A stretch of 64,000 nt of DNA, from the NCBI GenBank assembly GCA_965228695.1, contig CBDDIB010000002.1:4911856-4975855 (forward strand), read 5' to 3'. Position numbers and translations under genes: made by a program. Of this stretch, positions 1 through 8,302 are shown one piece after another. Below the pieces are notes generated by a model, which saw only the letters and a program-made list of their open reading frames with translations, made no database searches and was not told the origin of the DNA. The DNA comes from JAJFJD01 sp965228695. Lineage in GTDB: Bacteria > Pseudomonadota > Alphaproteobacteria > UBA8366. Numbering within the stretch: position 1 is the stretch's first letter; each line of letters opens with the position of its first letter.

Positions 1-104
1 ATCGCGCCGGACCGGCAACATACCAGGGCGCGCAAAACTCGCAGGGGCTACGTTTCAGTGTTCGGCCAGCTCGATTGAATGGGTGTCGGCGGCTGCAAAC
101 CGTT

Positions 105-1868
105 TCAGTCGTCGGCCGGGTCTTCGGCATTGCGAGGGAGCCGGACGGTCACGATGGTCCCGCCATCGGCGGGAGACGTCACCGATAGAAGGCCGCCGAG
201 ATGCCGCGCCATTGCATCCGCGGCGGTAAGCTGAAGACCGATTCCGTTCCACCGTGGGTGATCCAACGGGTCTCCGGCGCTACCGGGCCGATCGAAGGGG
301 TTCATCAGGGACCCGACTTCCGCGTCGCTCGGCCCGGGACCATTGTCCTCAACGGCAATCTCGACACGGCCCTCATCCTTCCGTCCCGATACGCGCACGG
401 TGCAATCCGGCGGCGCGAGGCGGCAAGCGTCGCCCAGGATATTCATGAATATCTGACGGGTTGCCCGCTCGTCGGCGTAGACAGAACCCAGGTCATCCGG
501 CAGTTCCAATATCAACGCCGGCAAAGTGTCTACCCTATTTTCCCAAACGGCGGCGCTGCACTCCCGGATAATCGAGGCAATGTCGATCTCGCAGGGATCG
601 ACCGGGTACTTACCGACGTCGATGCAAGAGATATCGAGGGCGTTGTTCACCAACGCAAGGAGATGCTGTGTCGCTTCCCGGATCGACTCTTTCTGTCGTC
701 GGATGTCCCGCGACGCATTCGGTTCATCGGACAACTGCTCGACAACGCCCAAGATGGCGGTCAGCGGGTCACGCAGCTCATGAGTGAGGTTCGCCAAGAA
801 GGTCGACTTGGCCCGGTTTTCCTCGGTCGCACGGGTCAACGCTGCTTCGCGCTCGAATTGGTCCTGCTTCTGCTTCGTCACGTCGGCATGAATGAGCACG
901 GTGCCGCCATCCGCCGTTTTTCGTTCGGTAACCTGGACCCAGCGGCCGTCCGACCGTTTGGATTCGCGCATCCCGGGGGCATCTCGATGCTGTTCCATCC
1001 GAGCCCGAATCCATTCCTCCTCACGACCGATCGCATCCGACACGATCCCCGAGAAAACGAGATCGCGCAGCCGGTCCTCGAACTTCATCCCCGGCTCGGT
1101 CAGGATATTGCACCATGGTATTTTCGTCCGCGTCGCGCTGTTACACAGGACGATACGGTCTTCCGCGTCGCAAAGGATAAAGCTTTCGGGAAGCGCCTCG
1201 ATGGCGTCGAGCATGCGCTGATGCGCCTGCGCGGCCGTTTCTTCCGCGACAACGGTCTCGGTAATGTCACGCGCGGTTCCCCGATATCCGGTAAACACGT
1301 CGTTCGGCCCGAAAACCGGGAATCCGCTGATACTGACATGGACGCGTCCGCCGTCATTCTTGTTCAGGCTGCGATACCCGATGACCTGACCGGCATCGTT
1401 GAAGTCGGTCTTGCCGCTGACCCGATAGTGGTTTTCCTGCTGCGCCGGCGGCAAGAAGGAAAACCTGAAGTCCCGAAACGGCCGATGCGCCTGGAGACCC
1501 GCACGGTGGCCCGTCCAATCAGGATCGCTTTCGGGATCGACGCCGGCCAATTCCCAATGCGTCATTCCCTCGATGTTGGCCAGGAAGTCGGCCGATCTCT
1601 CATTGTGACGAATGTTCGAGATGAGACGGAATTGATCGTCCGTTTCCCAAATCCAATCGGAGCCTATTTGGGCAAGCTTGCGATAGGTGAGTTCGGATTC
1701 CCGGAGTTCATCGCGTTTCGCCGAACCGCATTTCGCTTCATCCGGCGGCATGCCGGTACCGGCAGCGGCGCCGTTGAAATCCGAAGGCTGCGCCGCTCCT
1801 ATGGTGGAAATTGACTGAGTGCCAGACCGCGATCCAGCGGTTGAACCCGGCTTTTCCGATCGAGCCAT
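105..1868 (-). CDS. Soluble PAS-domain sensor histidine kinase
   Basis: A 587-residue protein with no membrane segment, so it probably senses a cytoplasmic signal. A PAS region covers about residues 58-205 and a second PAS-like region about 212-335. The dimerisation/phosphoacceptor helix carries HELRDPL, with the phospho-accepting His at about 363. The ATPase domain follows, with an N-box (Asn about 476), DNGPGP at 508-513 and a GIGLQL lid motif near 542. The first PAS seems to end twice: two stretches resembling PAC motifs, each with GYR, lie at about 154-167 and 182-196. No response regulator is adjacent, so its partner is unknown. The start has only a weak ribosome binding site. Bases 1-104 beyond its stop hold nothing I can identify. 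Confidence 0.9.
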   Translation of the reverse strand: MARSEKPGSTAGSRSGTQSISTIGAAQPSDFNGAAAGTGMPPDEAKCGSAKRDELRESELTYRKLAQIGSDWIWETDDQFRLISNIRHNERSADFLANIEGMTHWELAGVDPESDPDWTGHRAGLQAHRPFRDFRFSFLPPAQQENHYRVSGKTDFNDAGQVIGYRSLNKNDGGRVHVSISGFPVFGPNDVFTGYRGTARDITETVVAEETAAQAHQRMLDAIEALPESFILCDAEDRIVLCNSATRTKIPWCNILTEPGMKFEDRLRDLVFSGIVSDAIGREEEWIRARMEQHRDAPGMRESKRSDGRWVQVTERKTADGGTVLIHADVTKQKQDQFEREAALTRATEENRAKSTFLANLTHELRDPLTAILGVVEQLSDEPNASRDIRRQKESIREATQHLLALVNNALDISCIDVGKYPVDPCEIDIASIIRECSAAVWENRVDTLPALILELPDDLGSVYADERATRQIFMNILGDACRLAPPDCTVRVSGRKDEGRVEIAVEDNGPGPSDAEVGSLMNPFDRPGSAGDPLDHPRWNGIGLQLTAADAMARHLGGLLSVTSPADGGTIVTVRLPRNAEDPADD

Positions 1869-2152
1869 GGTGTCCGTTCGTGGTGACTGATGGCCGGTGG
1901 TCCAGCCTACCCGGAGGGTGCCGCCGGCAGGTTTAATTTCCGTTAATTCAACAAGTTAAACCGAACCGCCATTCGAACAGTCAATTAAACTTGGCTTGTA
2001 CCGATCAAAACCGCGCGCGGTAAATCATTGAAAATAAGTTTCTTATCGCCATCGCATCGAATCGGAGTGGTACAGTAATACGCGTTGCCGGCAAATCAAC
2101 GCACACCGTGCAATACAATCTCCGGCTTAAATCTCCGCAGATTTTCTACCCG

Positions 2153-2734
2153 CTACTCGGCAAAATTTAGGTAGGTTCCGAGGATGTATTTGGTGCCGGA
2201 GACGGGCCGGACGCCGGTATGCGGGTACATCCAAAACGGCGGAAACATCAGCATGCGGCCCTTTTTCGGTTTCACCCCGTAACCGAGGTCGTTGAAGAAG
2301 GTCTCGCCACCCTCGTCCACATCAGCCAAATACCAAAACAGGACCAAAAACCGCTTTGCGTGATCGAGACAATCGATATCCACATGCGGATGAAACTGAT
2401 CGCCGGGACCGGGCTGGTAGCGCTTGATCCGGTAATCCTCGAGCTTGGCGCGCGACGGGAACCAAATCTGACACTCCTCGGCATATCGCTCGGAGTACTG
2501 AGTCGTCGCCGGAAGCAATTGGCTCAGCACGTCACCCCAATGATCGAGCGATTGAATGTTCAATTCCGTCCAACTGGACCGCGCGTCGACATGGGCCGTT
2601 CCGAGCGCCACGCCACCCGGCCCCGAATGATTTGCGGTATCGTCCTCGAAACGGCGCACAATGTCGTCGCACAGGGCGTCATTCAGCACCCCGTCATAGA
2701 CGCGGATGAAGTCACTTAAGTTTCTTTCCGACAA
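2153..2734 (-). CDS. Prolyl-4-hydroxylase-like Fe(II)/2-oxoglutarate oxygenase
   Basis: A 193-residue protein of the P4H/2OG-Fe(II) oxygenase fold. The iron ligands are visible as the HxD motif (His117, Asp119, in HPHVDID) and a distal His172 in YPHTG. Lys182 is placed to bind 2-oxoglutarate. A stretch reading YLADVDEGGETFF matches the P4H-like core. The substrate cannot be told; bacterial relatives hydroxylate protein prolines or small molecules. The only start that fits is TTG at 2734. There is no in-frame ATG or GTG between it and an upstream in-frame TAG, and AGGG lies just before it. The gene stands alone between a kinase gene and an AT-rich spacer. Confidence 0.85.
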   Translation of the reverse strand: MSERNLSDFIRVYDGVLNDALCDDIVRRFEDDTANHSGPGGVALGTAHVDARSSWTELNIQSLDHWGDVLSQLLPATTQYSERYAEECQIWFPSRAKLEDYRIKRYQPGPGDQFHPHVDIDCLDHAKRFLVLFWYLADVDEGGETFFNDLGYGVKPKKGRMLMFPPFWMYPHTGVRPVSGTKYILGTYLNFAE

Positions 2735-2990
2735 AACGCCCTGCCGATGCTGTTCCTCGGTGAAAACCGCGGTGCCGCGATCCTAACGGTAAAATTTCCG
2801 CATCGCCAGGGGCCGGACCTCCGCGAATCAACACACGATTAGACTAATCCGCCGGTATTCACAACAACTGCAAATCTTTGCTCTCGATCAGCTTCGAACC
2901 CGACCCAAAATAAAGTAATCCTTTGTCATAATACTTAAATATACTTAGGCTATTGTTAGGGTTATTTCTGGATTGGTGGAGTCCAGTTTG

Positions 2991-3146
2991 ATGATGCGTG
3001 GTGAAGGAAGACTTGAAGATCGGCTCAACGGTGTCGCCGAGCAACTTCGGGCCATCGCGGTCGAGGCACGGTCACAGGACGCGGCGGTATTCTTGGATTC
3101 AACCGCCGAACTGGTCGAAAAATTCGCGCGAAATTCGGGTGAATGA
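2991..3146 (+). CDS. Small hypothetical protein, 51 residues
   Basis: An ATG at 2991 (a second ATG follows directly) opens a 51-codon frame ending in TGA at 3144. A TGGAG ribosome binding site lies 9 bases upstream, and the DNA before it is AT-rich and promoter-like. The product looks like two amphipathic helices: a charged N-terminus (RLEDRLNGVAEQLRAIAVEA) followed by an acidic/hydrophobic pattern ending ELVEKFARNSGE. Its composition is protein-like rather than shadow-like. I do not recognise the family. It sits in the otherwise empty gap between the P4H-like gene and the CoA-transferase gene. Confidence 0.5.
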   Translation: MMRGEGRLEDRLNGVAEQLRAIAVEARSQDAAVFLDSTAELVEKFARNSGE

Positions 3147-3169
3147 CCCCGGCCAACCCAGCCGATTGT

Positions 3170-4345
3170 TCAGCCGGCTATGACGCCCCGATCGGCAAAG
3201 GCCGCTATTTCAGATTCCGCATACCCATGATCGCCGAGGATTTCGCGCGTGTGCTGACCGATGCCTGGCGCCCGGGCGAGCGGTACGCCATCCGCCAGCA
3301 CCTGTAACCCCGGCACATTCGGGACGGGAATGCGTCCCATGCCCGGGTGCTCCAACCATGAGATCAGACCGGTCGCTTCGACCTGCGGGTGTTTGAGGAA
3401 GTCGTCGAACTCGTTCACCCGCTCATGCATGATGCGCGCCTCGGCCAAACCGGCGCAGAGCGTATCGCTGTCGATCCTGCCGCACGCCTCGTTCAACAGA
3501 GGTACCAGTTCGGCCTCGTTCTCAATCCGCGCTGCGTTGTCGGCGAACCGCGGATCCGCGGCCAGGGCCGGTTCGCCGATGATCTCGCAAAGGGCGGGAA
3601 ACTCCTCTTCTTTGTAAACCAGAATGAGTACCCATCCATCTTTCGTCGGAAAGATGGCCGACGGCACGCGGCCCGGTACCATCTTGCCGCCGTCCATATA
3701 GTTCAGCAGCATGCGGATCGATTGGAAGCACCCGGCGGCCTGCATCAAATTGGCCTGGATATAGCGGCCTTCCCGGGCATCGCGCCGGGCATAGAGCGAG
3801 ACGGCGACGGCCTGGAACGCATAGAGCGCTGTCGCCATGTCGCACACGATCACACCGAACCGCTGCGGTATGCCGGTCGGTCCCTTGTTCACCGACATCA
3901 GGCCGGTAAAGGCCTGCAGCACCGGGTCCATCGCCGGCCGGTCACGCATCGGACCGTCCTGCCCGAAACCGGAGATGGAGAGATACAGGATATCCGGGTT
4001 CGCCTCTGAAACCGCCTCATAGCTGACGCCCAGCCGCGCCGCGACGCCCGGGCGGAACCCTTCGATGAACAGGTCGGCATCCTGCAACAGACGATAGACG
4101 ATGTCCTTGCCGTCCTGCGTCTTCATGTCGAGCGCGATGCTGCGTTTGCCGAGATTCGCCGGAACGGAATAGGCGGAATGACCGTCGTAGCTTCGGGAAA
4201 TTCGGCGGCCCCAATCACCGTCATGCGGTTCCACCTTGATGACTTCCGCGCCGTACTGCGCCATCAGCATGCCGGTATACGGCCCAGCCACGCCTTGGCT
4301 CAGGTCGACCACTTTCAAGCCCTTGTACGGGGCGTCGTAGCCCAT
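3170..4345 (-). CDS. CaiB/BaiF class III CoA-transferase
   Basis: A 391-residue family III CoA-transferase, which moves CoA between carboxylic acids through aspartyl-CoA intermediates. The N-terminus GLKVVDLSQGVAGPYTGM and the Asp at about 140 in MDPVLQAFTG (the catalytic aspartate position) are diagnostic. ATG at 4345 is chosen because GAGGAG lies 9 bases upstream and family similarity begins there; the frame stays open 40 codons further upstream with unlike sequence. It is divergent from three acyl-CoA dehydrogenase genes, which suggests that it activates the acid they oxidise. The substrate is not identifiable by eye. Confidence 0.93.
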   Translation of the reverse strand: MGYDAPYKGLKVVDLSQGVAGPYTGMLMAQYGAEVIKVEPHDGDWGRRISRSYDGHSAYSVPANLGKRSIALDMKTQDGKDIVYRLLQDADLFIEGFRPGVAARLGVSYEAVSEANPDILYLSISGFGQDGPMRDRPAMDPVLQAFTGLMSVNKGPTGIPQRFGVIVCDMATALYAFQAVAVSLYARRDAREGRYIQANLMQAAGCFQSIRMLLNYMDGGKMVPGRVPSAIFPTKDGWVLILVYKEEEFPALCEIIGEPALAADPRFADNAARIENEAELVPLLNEACGRIDSDTLCAGLAEARIMHERVNEFDDFLKHPQVEATGLISWLEHPGMGRIPVPNVPGLQVLADGVPLARAPGIGQHTREILGDHGYAESEIAAFADRGVIAG

Positions 4346-4415
4346 CGGCGTCTCCTCACTCGATGTATTTCTGCTGCGGGGTCTGCACGATGCCCGGCTC
4401 TCTGATAAAGTGCCC

Positions 4416-4428
4416 CTACAACTTGTAG
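4416..4428. promoter_or_regulatory. Perfect 6-1-6 palindrome, candidate operator
   Basis: CTACAA-C-TTGTAG is a perfect inverted repeat in the divergent spacer between the CoA-transferase gene (minus) and the acyl-CoA dehydrogenase genes (plus). Position and symmetry suit a dimeric repressor controlling both directions. No regulator gene is next to it, so the binding protein is unknown. Confidence 0.4.
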
Positions 4429-4496
4429 CATGATCGAAACGGCGGCAACCGGCCGCCCAAATCAACGATGGGAACGACGGGAGACCACCGTTCCGC

Positions 4497-4592
4497 TTAA
4501 CACGAACACCGGAACACCGGCGTTCTGTTTAATACGAACACCGGAAAACCGTTGTTCTGTTTAATACGAACACCGGAACACCGCCGTTCTTT
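4497..4592. repeat. Three tandem copies of a 32-base repeat
   Basis: Copies begin at 4497, 4529 and 4561 with an exact 32-base period. Each starts TTAAYACGAACACCGGAA and ends with a CCGNNGTTCT-like block. Within a copy, GAACACCGG and CCGGCGTTC form an imperfect inverted repeat. The array abuts the ribosome binding site of the first acyl-CoA dehydrogenase gene (4593-4597), so it lies in the leader or promoter. No spacers separate the copies, which argues against CRISPR. Confidence 0.9.
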
Positions 4593-4604
4593 GGGAGAAA
4601 AATC

Positions 4605-5801
4605 GTGGACCTGACATTCTCGGAACAGGATCGGGCATTCCAGCAAGAGGTTCGGGATTTCATTCCCGACGGCCTGCCGGCCGACATCCAGGAAAAGATG
4701 AAGATGGGCCTGAAGATGCGGCGCGAGGATTACGTCCGCTGGATGCGAATCCTTGCGGGTAAGGGATGGCTCGTCCCGGAATGGCCGGAAGAGTACGGCG
4801 GCTCTCCGCTGACGCCGGTCCAACGCTACATCCTGACCGAGGAGCTGACCCGAGCCTACGCCCCGTTGCTGATCAACCAAGGGGTCCGCATGGTCGGGCC
4901 GGTTGTCTATACCTTCGGTACCGACGAGCAGAAGGAGAAATATCTCCCCCGGATCATCAACAGCGACGACATCTGGTGCCAGGGGTATTCGGAACCGGGA
5001 TCGGGGTCCGACCTCGCCTCGCTGCAAACCCGCGCGGTCCGCGACGGCGACCACTATATCGTCAACGGCACCAAGACCTGGACCTCGCATGCCCATTTCG
5101 CGGACCGCATGTTCTGCCTCTGCCGCACCGATCCGGACGTTAAGTTCCAGGAAGGTATCTCCTTCCTGCTGATCGACATGGATCAGCCGGGGGTCGAGGT
5201 GAAGCCGATCTTCATGATGGAAGGGACCCACCACGTGAACACGGTCTACCTCACCGACGTGAGGGTGCCGGTCGAAGACCTCGTCGGCGAGGAGAACAAG
5301 GGCTGGACCTACGCCAAATTCCTGCTGAGCCACGAACGGATCGGCATCGCCAAGATCGGCTATTCGAAAGCGCAGCTCGGCAAACTGAAAGAGATCGCGG
5401 CGCTGCAACCGTCCGGAGGCGGCCGCCTGATCGACGATATGGATTTCGCGAGCAAGATCGCGCAATTGGAAATCGATCTGGACGCGCTGCAGCATACGGA
5501 ACTGCGCGCGGTCATGGCGAAGGCGCGCGGCGACGCGCCCGGCCCCGAAGCCAGCGTGCTGAAGATCAAGGGAACCGAGGTCGCCCAGTCGATCTCCAAC
5601 CTTCTGATGCAGGCGGTCGACTATTACAGCGCGCCGTTCATCCCCGAAGCGATGGAAGCCGGCTGGAACGAAGAGCCGGTCGGCCCCGATTATTCGGCGT
5701 CCCTCGGCGCGAATTATTTTTCGACCCGCAAGGCGTCGATCGTCGGCGGAACCAACGAAATCCAGCGGAATATCATCGCGAAGGGCGTGCTCGGCATGTA
5801 G
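4605..5801 (+). CDS. Acyl-CoA dehydrogenase, PimC-like (paralogue 1)
   Basis: A 398-residue FAD-dependent acyl-CoA dehydrogenase, catalysing alpha,beta-desaturation of an acyl-CoA and passing electrons to ETF. The family signature GYSEPGSGSDLASLQT is at about 127-142, and the substrate/FAD loop VNGTKTWT follows. The C-terminus reads GGTNEIQRNIIA: where medium-chain enzymes have the catalytic Glu in YEGT, this protein has Gly, so the base must come from elsewhere, as in isovaleryl-CoA dehydrogenase. Length and pattern resemble the large subunit of pimeloyl-CoA dehydrogenase. GTG start, with GGGAG 7 bases upstream. It is first of three co-directional dehydrogenase genes. Confidence 0.93.
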   Translation: MDLTFSEQDRAFQQEVRDFIPDGLPADIQEKMKMGLKMRREDYVRWMRILAGKGWLVPEWPEEYGGSPLTPVQRYILTEELTRAYAPLLINQGVRMVGPVVYTFGTDEQKEKYLPRIINSDDIWCQGYSEPGSGSDLASLQTRAVRDGDHYIVNGTKTWTSHAHFADRMFCLCRTDPDVKFQEGISFLLIDMDQPGVEVKPIFMMEGTHHVNTVYLTDVRVPVEDLVGEENKGWTYAKFLLSHERIGIAKIGYSKAQLGKLKEIAALQPSGGGRLIDDMDFASKIAQLEIDLDALQHTELRAVMAKARGDAPGPEASVLKIKGTEVAQSISNLLMQAVDYYSAPFIPEAMEAGWNEEPVGPDYSASLGANYFSTRKASIVGGTNEIQRNIIAKGVLGM

Positions 5802-5953
5802 ACCATAGGCAGGACATTTGCGCCCGCCCGGCAATCCAGGATTGCACCGCGCGATCCCTTGACGCCACCGCACAAGCATGGGCGATATAGGGGCCGTCGC
5901 AGTGAAATCCCGCCCTATGGCGCATCATCAGATCACGCTCGAGGAGACCCCCT

Positions 5954-7150
5954 ATGGACCTCCAATTTTCGGACACCGACCTTGAATTCCAGCAGACCGT
6001 CCGGAAGTTCCTAGAAGAGAATCTGCCGACCGATATCCGCGAAAAAGTGAAGGGCGGCCTCGCACTGGGCAAGGATGACTACGTCCGATGGCAAACGATC
6101 CTGTACAAGCAGGGGTGGCTCGCGCCGGAGTGGCCGAAGGAACACGGCGGCACTGATTGGAGCCCGGTTCAGCGCTACATCTTCAACGAGGAATCGGCCC
6201 ACGCTTACGCGCCGCGGCTGATCGCGTTCGGGCTGAAGATGGTCGGACCGGTGATCTACACCTTCGGCAGCGATGAGCAGAAACAGAAATACCTCCCGCG
6301 GATTCTGAACCAGGAAGACTTCTGGTGTCAGGGTTACTCGGAGCCGGGCGCCGGCTCGGACCTCGCCTCCCTGCAGACCCGTGCGGTGCGCGACGGCGAC
6401 CACTACATCGTCAACGGCACCAAGACCTGGACGACGATGGCGCAGCACGCGGACATGATGTTCTGCCTCTGCCGCACCGACCCCGACGTGAAATTCCAGG
6501 AAGGCATCTCCTTCCTGCTGATCGACATGCATCAGCCGGGGATCGAGGTGAGCCCGATCCGCACGCTGGACGGCGGCCAGGAAATCAACACGGTGTTTCT
6601 GACCGACGTGAAGGTTCCGGTCTCGGACCGCGTCGGCGAGGAGAACAAGGGCTGGACCTATGCCAAATTCCTGTTGGGTCACGAACGGTCGGGCATTGCC
6701 CGGATCGGCGCGTCCAAGGCGCAGCTCGCCAAGCTGCTGGAGATCGCGGCCCAGGAACGCTGCGGCGACGGCCTGTTGATCGACGACGAGGATTTCAAAC
6801 GCGATGTCGCCCAGGTGGAGATCGATCTGCACACGCTGGAATACACCGAATTGCGGGCGTTGATGTCGGCGGCCAAGGGCGAATCCCCGGGCCCGGAGGC
6901 GAATGTCCTGAAAATCCGCGGCACCGAACTGCAACAGCGCATCGCGCAACTGTTGATGCAGACGTTGGGCTACTACGCGATGCCCTTCGTGCCGGAAGCC
7001 AAGGAATACGGTTACAACGAGGAACCGATCGGCCCCGACTACGCCGCCCCGCTGGCCTCGCATTACTTCAACATCCGCAAGGCGTCGATCTACGGCGGAT
7101 CGAACGAAATTCAACGCAACATCATTGCCAAAATGGTTCTTGGCCTCTGA
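5954..7150 (+). CDS. Acyl-CoA dehydrogenase, PimC-like (paralogue 2)
   Basis: Same length (398 residues) and organisation as the preceding gene. Over the loop SEPGxGSDLASLQTRAV and the residues up to KTWT the two proteins differ at one position only. Conservation is also tight in the C-terminal GGSNEIQRNIIAKMVLGL, again without the YEGT glutamate. The regions around 215-270 differ more, suggesting a different acyl chain or an altered partner interface. ATG start with a GGAG sequence before it. It lies 18 bases upstream of the smaller dehydrogenase gene, as in large/small subunit pairs. Recent tandem duplication is the simplest origin. Confidence 0.93.
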   Translation: MDLQFSDTDLEFQQTVRKFLEENLPTDIREKVKGGLALGKDDYVRWQTILYKQGWLAPEWPKEHGGTDWSPVQRYIFNEESAHAYAPRLIAFGLKMVGPVIYTFGSDEQKQKYLPRILNQEDFWCQGYSEPGAGSDLASLQTRAVRDGDHYIVNGTKTWTTMAQHADMMFCLCRTDPDVKFQEGISFLLIDMHQPGIEVSPIRTLDGGQEINTVFLTDVKVPVSDRVGEENKGWTYAKFLLGHERSGIARIGASKAQLAKLLEIAAQERCGDGLLIDDEDFKRDVAQVEIDLHTLEYTELRALMSAAKGESPGPEANVLKIRGTELQQRIAQLLMQTLGYYAMPFVPEAKEYGYNEEPIGPDYAAPLASHYFNIRKASIYGGSNEIQRNIIAKMVLGL

Positions 7151-7168
7151 GGGGACGCACGACAGATC

Positions 7169-8299
7169 ATGGATTTCTCACTCAACGAAGAACAACAACT
7201 GTTGAAAGACAGCGTCGACCGTTTCGTCCGCGAAAACTATGAACTGAGCCAACGGCGGGAACTGGTGGCGAGCAAGGACGGGTTCAGCCGCGACCATTGG
7301 GCGACCATGGCCGAACTCGGCTGGCTCGGGGCGACCCTGCCCGAGGAGTATGGCGGCATCGGCGGCGGCCCCGTCGAGGCCATGGTGCTGATGGAAGGGT
7401 TCGGGCGCGGACTCGTCGTCGAGCCCTATTACGCGACCGCCGTCATGGGCGGGAACCTGATCCTGCAGGGCGGCAGCGACGAACAGAAAACGGCGCTCCT
7501 TCCGGACCTTGCAGAAGGCAAACTGATGCTCGCCTTCGGGTATGCGGAACGGCAATCGCGCTACGATCTGTTCGACGTGGAAAGCACGGCGAAGAAAAGC
7601 GGCAGCGGCTATATCCTGAACGGCCACAAGGGCGTGGTCATCCATGGCGGCACGGCGGATAAGATCATCGTCTCGGCGCGCACCGGCGGCGCGACCCGCG
7701 ACAAGGATGGCATCACGCTGTTCATCGTCGACGCCGACGCCAACGGCGTATCCGTGCGCGACTACCAGACCATCGACGGATTGCGCGCCGCCGAAGTCGG
7801 CCTCGAGAATGTCGAGGTCGGCGGCGACGCGGTGCTGGGCGAGGCCGACGGCGGTCTCGCGCTGATGAACGACGTGGCGCGCCGCAGCATGGCCGCGCTG
7901 TCGGCGGAAGCGGTCGGCATCATGGACACGATGCAGACCCTGACCAACGACTACCTGCAGACGCGCGAGCAGTTCGGCCGGCCGATCGGCAAGTTCCAGG
8001 TGCTGCAGCACCGGATGGTCGACATCCTGATCGGCTGCGAGGAGTCACGCTCCAGCATGCTGGTCGCGACCCTGCGTCTGGACGACGAGGACGAAGCCCG
8101 GCGCGAAAAAGCCGTGTCGGCGGCCAAGGTCAAGATCGGCCAGTCCGGCAAGTTCATCGGCGAAAACGCGATCCAATTGCACGGCGGCATGGGCATGACC
8201 GACGAAATGCAGATCGGCCACTACTTCAAGCGCCTCGCCATGATCGACGTGATGTTCGGCGACCACAACTACCACCTGAAACGCTACGTGACGCTGTAG
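7169..8299 (+). CDS. Acyl-CoA dehydrogenase, PimD-like small subunit
   Basis: A 376-residue acyl-CoA dehydrogenase from a different branch than its two neighbours. It keeps the EEYGGIGGG region, the TREQFGRPIGKFQVLQH motif and QLHGGMGMTDEMQIGHYFKR near the C-terminus, typical of the small subunit of paired dehydrogenases (PimD type and steroid-degrading FadE pairs). The loop that in the large subunit reads SEPGSGSD is replaced by a diverged stretch around 126-135 (AERQSRYD), so substrate or FAD contacts may be shared across a heteromer. It starts 18 bases after the second large-subunit gene, implying co-translation. Confidence 0.92.
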   Translation: MDFSLNEEQQLLKDSVDRFVRENYELSQRRELVASKDGFSRDHWATMAELGWLGATLPEEYGGIGGGPVEAMVLMEGFGRGLVVEPYYATAVMGGNLILQGGSDEQKTALLPDLAEGKLMLAFGYAERQSRYDLFDVESTAKKSGSGYILNGHKGVVIHGGTADKIIVSARTGGATRDKDGITLFIVDADANGVSVRDYQTIDGLRAAEVGLENVEVGGDAVLGEADGGLALMNDVARRSMAALSAEAVGIMDTMQTLTNDYLQTREQFGRPIGKFQVLQHRMVDILIGCEESRSSMLVATLRLDDEDEARREKAVSAAKVKIGQSGKFIGENAIQLHGGMGMTDEMQIGHYFKRLAMIDVMFGDHNYHLKRYVTL

Positions 8300-8302
8300 A
8301 GC

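Noticed and set aside
201..1814. Long plus-strand frame opposite the histidine kinase
   Set aside because: Shadow frame: no domain, Arg/Gly/Pro-rich composition, while the minus strand has all kinase motifs.
1930..1962. GGTTTAA/TTAAACC inverted repeat before the histidine kinase gene
   Set aside because: Seven-base AT-rich arms 19 bases apart are expected by chance in an AT-rich spacer; not strong enough to call a site.
2859..3044. 61-codon minus-strand frame in the AT-rich gap
   Set aside because: Overlaps the better-supported 51-codon plus-strand frame and lacks a ribosome binding site or protein-like pattern.
4497..4592. Possible CRISPR array
   Set aside because: Only three copies, directly abutting with no spacers, and no cas genes in the window.
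4497..5879. Long minus-strand frame opposite the first acyl-CoA dehydrogenase
   Set aside because: Mirror of coding sequence with no recognisable motif; it even runs through the tandem repeats.
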